Shown piece after piece: positions 58,108-64,000 of a DNA stretch of 64,000 nt (its first letter is position 1; every line of letters begins with the position of its first letter). Location: positions 1 to 64,000 of the forward strand of contig PDSF01000037.1 in the NCBI GenBank assembly GCA_002748355.1, written 5' to 3'. Below the pieces are notes generated by a model. It searched no databases. It was not told the DNA's origin and saw only the letters and a list, made by a program, of their open reading frames with translations. Made by a program: the position numbers and the translations under genes. The DNA is from Planctomycetota bacterium. GTDB lineage: Bacteria > Planctomycetota > UBA1135 > GCA-002748355.

Positions 58108-61100
58108 CGGTCAGCCTGCGCCCGCGCAAAGGCCCGAAAACGGTCGCCAATGGCCTGCCGCTCGCCAAGGGTCGTCTGGGGGGCAATGGACCCATAATCC
58201 TGACGGGTGATCTCGCGCAAGAGGTAGTTCGCCTGCATGCGCAGCGGCCAGGATTTGGCGGACTCTAGATAAGCCGCCAACTCATCGATGACCTCGGGCG
58301 AGGCCCCCGGCATCAGCTGTTCGCTCTTCAAGTCCGTAGGAATGCCGAGGCGCGCGAGAGCCGCCAAGAACCAGTCGCGAGGGCGCTTCGTTCCTTCGCT
58401 AGCAAACCAGCGCTGATAACGGGCAACGGCATCGCGCTCCCGCACCCAATCGATGCCACTGATCCCGGCAAGGTAGATCAAAGTCCGCTGCCGATAGCGC
58501 CCGGTGCTCGCAAGTCGATCGAGCAGCGGTTTGAAGACCTCCGGCTCCCCCATCGAAGCCAGGGCAAAGACCAACTCGCGCTTCAGCTCGCGATCGTTGG
58601 TCTGGAAGAAGGCGTCGCGGATCTTGCCGCGCAGCGCCGGCCCGCCACGTTTTGCCAGGCCAGCAAGTGCCGTCATCCCCAAAGGCTGCGGATAGTGGCT
58701 GGTAGCTATGAGCAGCAAAGCCCCACCTGTCCGCTTGTCACGGAGCAGGGTAAGCCCGCGCACCGCCGCAAGCTTGTCCGCCGTGCTCTCGCGCGTCGTC
58801 GCCTTGAAGAGCAGATCGAAGGCTTTTGGCCCGCCAAGGCCTCCCAAGGCCACAAGCGCCGCGTGCCGCAAATCATCGTCATCGGCCTCGACAATCTTCG
58901 CCAGCTTGGGCAGGGCTTCCTGCAGTCCGAGCCTGCCGACACTTTGGATCGCTCGACGCCGCACCAGCTCGGATTCGTCATCCAGCAGCTGAATGAGCAA
59001 AGGGTAGAGCTTGGTATCGCGCAGGTTGTGCATCTCTGCGGCCGCCGCCGCACGCACGATCGAGTCCTCGTCCTGCAGCGCTGCCCGAATGTGCTGAGGG
59101 CCGGCCAAGGCCAGCACACGAGCTAGTGTCACTTGGATCTCGCCGACCGGCTGATGGCGAAGCGCGGCGAGCAGCTTGGCAAAGACCCCAGGCTCTTTGA
59201 TCTGCGCCAAGACTTCGAAGACCGTTCGCCGCTGCAAGGGCGGCAAGTTCTTTGGGTTTTGCAGCAGCTTGAGCAAGCTCTCTGCGTGCTGGAGCCCAAG
59301 CCCACTGTCCTCGCGACTCGCCTCTTCGAGCAGGAGCCCCAGCGCTCGCCGCCGCGCGCCCTCCTCAAGCTCGCCGAGCACCGAGGCACAGAGCCCCAGC
59401 ACATAGGATGTGCGCTTGCGAGGATCCTCAATAGCTGCAATCGCCGCATCCTGCTGCCGCCACCAATCGCGGCGCTGCTCAGCACTCAGCGACTTGGGCG
59501 CAAACTCCTGCCACGACTCACGCTGAAAGATCTCGGACAGCACCCCCGCAACCGCGCGTAGACGCAGGTCGGCATCCCCATAAAAGGCATCCTGAACTCG
59601 GCCCTTGAAACTCAGCAAGGTCAGAGTCACCTGCTCGGACTGCAAGCGATTGGCCATTAAGCGCGCCTTCAAATCAAGGAAGCCACGCTTCCGCATCGCC
59701 TGCACGAGTTCGCTGAAAGCCTGCGCCGACAAACGAAAGCGCACGCCATCGCCTTCAGCTTCCTCAGCCCTAGGCCCCAGGATGCTGTGCTGCACGGTGC
59801 CCCGAAACGCATGCCGCAGCACCGCCGTCTCCACCAACTCGGGCGTCAGCCGCAAAGCGCGCGAGAAGGGCTGGAAGCCATCCTTCGCCTCACGCCACCA
59901 GAGCCCCCAACGCAAGTAGTCGTTGCCAAAGTCCTCCCCCGAGAGCAGGCGCAGGATGACAAGTGCTTGGTCGTGGCAGAGCGGCAGCTCTTGGTAGAAG
60001 GCATTGACCTGGATGACGGCGAGGAGTTCCTCGACCAGCCCTTTGAACTGGACCCGCGCCGCCGTCTGTGCCGCGTCCTCTTGCGGCGGAGCCATGAAGC
60101 AATGGGTCCCGGCGACGATAGCCCCAACCGCACGTTCGAGCGGCGTCGCGCCCTTGCGGGCGGCGCTGAGGTAGGGCTGGGCCGGCTCCGGCAACAAGGT
60201 CTCCCCGCGCGCCAGCTCCAGCTGCGAAAGCAGGAGTGAGGCCAGGAGCAAGCCGTGCTGGCCACTCCGTGGCGACGGGGCCTGGGTGACGCGTTTTTTC
60301 AGCGCGGGCAAGACACGCTCTCCCTCGAGACTCCCCAAAATCTCCGCCGCCGTGCGCCGGAGGCTACCGTCCTTGGCATCGAGGGCCCGCAGCAGGCGAT
60401 CGAGAGGGGCCTCGGGATTTCGACGTACATACTCGCCAAGGACCTGCATGGCGCTGAGCCGAGTACCGCTCGCCGAGCTATCGAAGAGCTGCCGCAACTG
60501 GGAAAGATCGCCATCGGAGATTTCTCTCAGGAGAATGCTCTCTCCAGCCTCGCGAACCAAACGCCGACGACTGGCGAGGAAATCAAAGGCGAGCTGCTTG
60601 GAGCGCCCCTTGGCCAGATGCACCGCATTGTTGGCGATGATTGCCGTCGCCTTGCCGAGGGAGCGCTTGCGCAGGGCCCGCAGCAACACACCCAGCGCAG
60701 TCTTCTCGGGAAGGTAAGCGTAGACCGTCGAAAGTCGGCCGAGCGAAGCCGCTGGCAGGCTCCCCGCATTTCGCAGCAACTGCGCCTTCTCGAGATCTGA
60801 TAAGAGCTGGTATTCGGCGATCAGCTCCTCACGGGTCAGTTCCTCCTTGCTACGAAGCGATTCGAGGAAGAGATCCTTGGGACTCCTCCTCCGCATTCGG
60901 GACTTCGCCCCTCGCTTCTGCTGCCCCTGACTGGCCCCGCTGGGCAGACGCAGCCCCGGCCGTCCCACTGCCTCCTTCTTCTTCTTCGAAGTCGGGATCT
61001 CCAGCGGAGGAGGATCATCCGGCGATTGACCAGATCTCGCCCCGGGCAAGTCCAAACCCTGGGCTACGGCATGCCCAGAGACATGCGCAGACAAAGCGGG

Positions 61101-61166
61101 AAACAAGAGAGCAGCGACCGTCAGAGTGGGAGCAAAGAAGGGCGCGATCGGCAGGGTGATCGGCAT
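58104..61166 (-). CDS. Large secreted HEAT-repeat protein
   Basis: 1020 residues from ATG 61166, with a signal peptide (FFAPTLTVAALLFPALSAHV). Residues ~60-110 basic linker (KKKKEAVGRPGLRLPSGASQ); then many ~30-residue helical repeats: LSAMQVLGEYVRRNPEAPLD, SLRRTAAEILGSLEGERVLP, DDDLRHAALVALGGLGGPKA, SIVRAAAAAEMHNLRDTKLY, typical HEAT units with the internal Asp/Arg. The last ~80 residues contain RDWFLAALARLGIPTDLKSE. A scaffold function is inferred. First large gene of the minus-strand envelope operon; a longer frame to 61313 crosses a tandem repeat and is not chosen. Confidence 0.8.
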   Translation of the reverse strand: MPITLPIAPFFAPTLTVAALLFPALSAHVSGHAVAQGLDLPGARSGQSPDDPPPLEIPTSKKKKEAVGRPGLRLPSGASQGQQKRGAKSRMRRRSPKDLFLESLRSKEELTREELIAEYQLLSDLEKAQLLRNAGSLPAASLGRLSTVYAYLPEKTALGVLLRALRKRSLGKATAIIANNAVHLAKGRSKQLAFDFLASRRRLVREAGESILLREISDGDLSQLRQLFDSSASGTRLSAMQVLGEYVRRNPEAPLDRLLRALDAKDGSLRRTAAEILGSLEGERVLPALKKRVTQAPSPRSGQHGLLLASLLLSQLELARGETLLPEPAQPYLSAARKGATPLERAVGAIVAGTHCFMAPPQEDAAQTAARVQFKGLVEELLAVIQVNAFYQELPLCHDQALVILRLLSGEDFGNDYLRWGLWWREAKDGFQPFSRALRLTPELVETAVLRHAFRGTVQHSILGPRAEEAEGDGVRFRLSAQAFSELVQAMRKRGFLDLKARLMANRLQSEQVTLTLLSFKGRVQDAFYGDADLRLRAVAGVLSEIFQRESWQEFAPKSLSAEQRRDWWRQQDAAIAAIEDPRKRTSYVLGLCASVLGELEEGARRRALGLLLEEASREDSGLGLQHAESLLKLLQNPKNLPPLQRRTVFEVLAQIKEPGVFAKLLAALRHQPVGEIQVTLARVLALAGPQHIRAALQDEDSIVRAAAAAEMHNLRDTKLYPLLIQLLDDESELVRRRAIQSVGRLGLQEALPKLAKIVEADDDDLRHAALVALGGLGGPKAFDLLFKATTRESTADKLAAVRGLTLLRDKRTGGALLLIATSHYPQPLGMTALAGLAKRGGPALRGKIRDAFFQTNDRELKRELVFALASMGEPEVFKPLLDRLASTGRYRQRTLIYLAGISGIDWVRERDAVARYQRWFASEGTKRPRDWFLAALARLGIPTDLKSEQLMPGASPEVIDELAAYLESAKSWPLRMQANYLLREITRQDYGSIAPQTTLGERQAIGDRFRAFARAQADR

Positions 61167-61265
61167 GGAGGCTGTCCTCGTCGGGAAGCGCAGGAAAAAG
61201 GGGCGGGAGAGAATAGCCGAAACGGCGGCGAGCTTCAGGAAACAGTTCGCCCCACTCCAAACCCA

Positions 61266-61309
61266 GTCAGGATGCTGGTCAGGATGCTGGTCAGGATGCT
61301 GGTCAGGAT
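61266..61309. repeat. Tandem 12-bp repeat at the 3' end of the heptosyltransferase-like gene
   Basis: Three full copies of GTCAGGATGCTG plus eight bases of a fourth. It begins in the 136-base spacer before the HEAT-repeat gene and ends inside the stop/last codons of the upstream gene (stop at 61303-61305). Copy number may vary between strains. Confidence 0.9.
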
Positions 61310-62367
61310 TCAATGCGCTGTAGCGCCGCCGCGAAGACCTCGTCCGGCGTAATCCCCGTCATGCAGTGGTGGTCTATGGGGCAGACCTTGAGATGGCAGG
61401 GGCCGCATTCCACATCGTGGCGGATGATCGTAGCGTCCTCGATGTTGGCGTTGGTGTATCCGGGGTGCGTCGGCCCCATGACCACCACATGCGGGGTCCG
61501 CATCGCCGCCGCGATATGCCGCGGCCCCGAGTCGGTAGTGACCATGAGAGCGGCGCGATCGACGATGGCCTTCAGCACATCCAGCGTGACCGAAGGGTTG
61601 GCCGTCACCTTCATATCCACCCGAGCCTCTTGGATGATGCCCTGGGGGATGCGCTCCTCTCCCGGCCCAACCATGATCAAAAACTGGCTGCCGCGCTCGG
61701 CATGGAGCTTCTCGGCCAAACGTGCCCAATGCTCGGCCGGCCAGAGCTTGGTGTTGCCGAAGGCCGCCCCTGGATTGAAGAGAATCAGCTCCTTGGTCGG
61801 GCTAAGCCCGTAGTGCAGGAGCAGCTCCCTGGCGCGCTCGCGCTCGGTGGCGCTCAAGTTGAGGATGGGCCGGTGTTCCACCTTGGGCATGCCCACGGTG
61901 TCCAGCATCGCCCCCCAGTAATAGACCATCGGCACCGGCTCCCGCCTGGGACCGTGGGGTTTCCCGTCCTTGCGCTTGGGCAGCTTCGCCTTGAGTCCGT
62001 GCGTAATCAGGAAGCGCCGCCCCTGGGTGTATCCCAGGCGCAGCGGCACCCCGGCCCAGAGGCAAACCAGGGCCGAGGAGATGCTGTTGGGGAAAAGGAT
62101 GGCGAGATCGAAGCCGTGCGGGCGCAGCTTGGCGGCTTCCCGGCGCAGCCCTCTGAGCCCGCGTGCCTTCTCGACATAGATGTAATCGTCGAAGGATCGG
62201 CAGCCGCTCAGGATTTCGTGGTGGCCCTGCTTCACCCCACAAACGATCTTGGCATCGATGAAAAAGCTGCGAATACGTGCGAAGGCCGCAGTCGCCATGA
62301 TCACGTCGCCGAGCCAGTTCGGGGCCCGGACATAGACGCTTCGGATTTTGCTGCGGTCGATTTTCAT
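61303..62367 (-). CDS. Glycosyltransferase family 9 (ADP-heptose:LPS heptosyltransferase-like)
   Basis: 354 residues from ATG 62367. GT9 blocks: VYVRAPNWLGDVIMATAAFA, DDYIYVEKARGLRG, FDLAILFPNSISSALVCLWA followed by GVPLRLGY, LILFNPGAAFGNTKLWPAEH, MVTTDSGPRHIAAAMRTPHV followed by VVMGPTHPGYTNAN. Near the C-terminus CGPCHLKVCPIDHHCM is a Cys/His cluster also found in waaF-type enzymes. Supports a heptose-containing or related outer-membrane glycolipid. It starts the minus-strand series. It is divergent from the Tex-like gene. Confidence 0.92.
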   Translation of the reverse strand: MKIDRSKIRSVYVRAPNWLGDVIMATAAFARIRSFFIDAKIVCGVKQGHHEILSGCRSFDDYIYVEKARGLRGLRREAAKLRPHGFDLAILFPNSISSALVCLWAGVPLRLGYTQGRRFLITHGLKAKLPKRKDGKPHGPRREPVPMVYYWGAMLDTVGMPKVEHRPILNLSATERERARELLLHYGLSPTKELILFNPGAAFGNTKLWPAEHWARLAEKLHAERGSQFLIMVGPGEERIPQGIIQEARVDMKVTANPSVTLDVLKAIVDRAALMVTTDSGPRHIAAAMRTPHVVVMGPTHPGYTNANIEDATIIRHDVECGPCHLKVCPIDHHCMTGITPDEVFAAALQRIES

Positions 62368-62611
62368 GCTGCTGGGCCCAGGGCCTTCGGGTACGAACAG
62401 TCTGGGGAAGCTGGGAATCTCCGCGGCTTTATCCGCTGGTGCAAGGGAAAGGCCGGATATGATCCCCCGCCCCTGATTCAATGGGAAACATCTCTCGGGA
62501 GACTTGCACCCGGCAGCGCTGCTGCGGCGCTGGACTCATCCGAGTCCCTCTCTTGCAGGACCGGACGCGACTCCCCTCAACGGCACTGGAAACGCGCCGA
62601 GACACAGGATC

Positions 62612-64000
62612 ATGACGAATACGATCCCCAGCGCAGCCGAGCGCATCGTCGAGCGGCTGTCCAAGGAATTCGACGTAGGCCCCGAAAGCATCGCCCGCAT
62701 TGTCATCGCGGTCGAAGAGGGCACCGAGCCCGCAAGGCTGGCCTATCACCCCACCGAAACCCGGGCCAACGCGCATGGCGAGCGCATGCCCCCAGATCGC
62801 GTGTATGGCATCGCGCGCCGGCTCGAGGAGCTCAAAATCCTCGAAGAGCACCGCAGCGTCGCCCTCGCCAAACTCGAGGGCGCCGGCAAGCTCGACGAAA
62901 ACACCCGCGAGCGTGCCCTGCGGAGCATGCGCCTCGGCGAGCTCGACGAGCTGCTCGCGGTCCACGGGCTGAGCGCGGGGGCGATGACTGGGCAGCAGGC
63001 CCGTGCCAACAAGGCGCGCGAGCAGGGCCTTGAGGAGCTGGCCACCATGCTCCGCGAGCGCAAGATCCCCGAAGGGCAGGACCTCTATGCCGCGGCCGAG
63101 GCCTTCGTCTCAGAAGAAAAGGGGATCGCCGACGCCAAAGCCGCCCTCGACGGCGCCAAAGCCATCTTGGTTCAGGACGTGGCCGCCGACAGCAAGCTCT
63201 TGTCCCTGCTGCGCGAGCAGAAACTGAAGGTCAACAAGATCGGCAACGGCAAGCTCCCCAAGGGCCTACAGCCTCTCATCAAGATCGAGAAGAAAGCGAC
63301 GGCGATCCGCGCCCGGGAGTTCTTGGCGATCAAACGCGGCATTCGCCAAGGGCTGCTGGAGCTCAAGCTCTCCCTCGCCGAAGAAAGGGCCCATCAGCTG
63401 CTAGCCGAGCACTTCGTCTCGGACCTGCACGATCCGAGCGATCCGCTCCGGTCCTTCTGGGACTCCCTGCTCCGCGAGGTCTGGATCGATGTTCTGCGAC
63501 CCCGCGTCGAACACGACCTGATCGAGGGGCTGCGGGAGCGCTCCGAGCACATCGCGCTGCAGGTCTTCGCCGAGCGCTATGCCGATCTCCTCGACCAACC
63601 CGCCGTCGGCAGGCGCCGCGTCCTCGGCATCCTACCTTCGCTGCACAAGCCCGCTCGCCTGGCCGCGGTCGACGAAGGGGGCCGGGTCCTGCACCGGGCC
63701 AGCCTCGACCTGAGCAAGGCCGAGAACCTCGAAGCAGCCAAAACCCAGCTGCTTGAGATGCTGCAGCGCTTCGCCCCTGAATACATCGCCCTCGGCAACG
63801 GGTTCGGCTTCCGGGACACCGAAGCCTGGCTGATGGAGGCCATGGTGGGCCTGGAGAAACGCCCGCAGCTGATCATCGTCGACGAGGCCGGCAGCGCCGA
63901 AGTGGCCAAGCGCAAGCGTTCCAAGCAAGAGCTCGCCGCCCGCCGCGCCACCATCCTGGCACGGCGCGCCCAGCACCCGCTGATCGAATGGGCTCGCGTC
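62612..64000 (+). CDS. Divergent Tex-family transcription accessory protein (3' partial)
   Basis: Open to the right edge, 463 codons visible from ATG 62612. Tex N-terminal helical domain: SAAERIVERLSKEFDVGPES, ARRLEELKILEEHRSVALAK, LEGAGKLDENTRERALRSMR, LATMLRE. Central region LLSLLREQKLKVNKIGNGKL, then a YqgF-like strand pair RLAAVDEGGRVLHRASLD and a segment FAPEYIALGNGFGFRDTEAW. The usual DPG of the YqgF domain and the PFIARYRKE motif near the N-terminus are altered (YHPTETRANAHG), so it is a divergent member. HhH and S1 domains, if present, lie outside the window. Confidence 0.75.
   Translation, partial: MTNTIPSAAERIVERLSKEFDVGPESIARIVIAVEEGTEPARLAYHPTETRANAHGERMPPDRVYGIARRLEELKILEEHRSVALAKLEGAGKLDENTRERALRSMRLGELDELLAVHGLSAGAMTGQQARANKAREQGLEELATMLRERKIPEGQDLYAAAEAFVSEEKGIADAKAALDGAKAILVQDVAADSKLLSLLREQKLKVNKIGNGKLPKGLQPLIKIEKKATAIRAREFLAIKRGIRQGLLELKLSLAEERAHQLLAEHFVSDLHDPSDPLRSFWDSLLREVWIDVLRPRVEHDLIEGLRERSEHIALQVFAERYADLLDQPAVGRRRVLGILPSLHKPARLAAVDEGGRVLHRASLDLSKAENLEAAKTQLLEMLQRFAPEYIALGNGFGFRDTEAWLMEAMVGLEKRPQLIIVDEAGSAEVAKRKRSKQELAARRATILARRAQHPLIEWARV

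Noticed and set aside
61366..63033. 555-codon plus-strand frame opposite the GT9 gene
   Set aside because: Antisense to a clear GT9 gene, and its last part is an out-of-frame reading of the Tex-like gene.
1..64000. CRISPR array, tRNA, rRNA or replication origin
   Set aside because: No spaced direct repeats, no cloverleaf with TTCRA arm and no DnaA-box cluster seen by eye; a tRNAscan/Infernal run would be decisive.

Overview
The window is high-GC bacterial DNA dominated by one large flagellar locus (about 7.6 to 36.6 kb). It carries genes for both the L ring and the P ring (flgH, flgI), so the cell envelope should be diderm. Several secreted proteins with carboxypeptidase-regulatory-like repeats, a very long HEAT-repeat protein, an FG-GAP-type fragment and many lipoproteins recall Planctomycetota or a neighbouring phylum. 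That placement is inference: no rRNA or other decisive marker is present. No tRNA, rRNA or CRISPR array was seen.

Layout. 0 to 7.5 kb: end of a secreted protein, then a packed plus-strand run of sirtuin (cobB), lipB, xseA, xseB and an M50 metalloprotease, a minus-strand galactokinase-family kinase, and a periplasmic PPIase. 7.6 to 15.2 kb: a good sigma-54-type promoter precedes fliO-P-Q-R-flhB-flhA-flhF-flhG, the export gate plus the GTPase/ATPase pair that sets flagellar number and place. 15.3 to 18.5 kb: an inverted two-gene block (membrane protein and secreted glycosidase) splits this set from fliA. 18.7 to 21.9 kb: a two-helix membrane protein coupled to fliA, four small unrecognised or lipoprotein genes, a strong hairpin, and a convergent flgM-like gene with its own sigma-28-like promoter and a palindrome in its leader. 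22.2 to 36.6 kb: fliK-flgD-flgE-flgF, then (sigma-54-type promoter) flgG-flgA-flgH-flgI-flgJ-flgN-flgK-flgL, a small unknown protein and a GNAT acetyltransferase. Missing from the window are the MS/C-ring genes (fliF, G, M, N), proximal rod genes, flagellin and stators, so a second flagellar locus is expected.

36.6 to 43.2 kb: queC, a secreted repeat protein, agmatinase-family, SixA-type phosphatase, an orphan sugar-type ABC ATPase and an acyl-CoA dehydrogenase. 43.4 to 48.3 kb is a scar zone: an IS3-family transposase fragment and a decayed IS66-family transposase bracket a foreign-looking polysaccharide module (two intact glycosyltransferases, a decayed UDP-sugar dehydrogenase and the stub of an ABC ATPase). 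An 18-bp direct repeat occurs at both edges, and the start of an FG-GAP gene is fused to the IS66 remnant. 48.4 to 51.2 kb: HIT protein, LURP-one-like protein and SelO. 51.2 to 62.4 kb: a tightly packed minus-strand series (heptosyltransferase-like, HEAT protein, mini transglycosylase-like protein, repeat protein, trypsin-like lipoprotein, MiaE, alpha-oxoamine-synthase-like enzyme, dipeptide epimerase, Ddl) with an envelope/peptidoglycan flavour. The right edge is a divergent Tex-like protein running out of the window.

The most interesting points are the HARP-like domain fused to XseA, the flgM control region, the unknown small genes beside fliA and at the end of the flagellar operon, the IS-bracketed glycan module, and the GHMP kinase with altered sugar-site residues.
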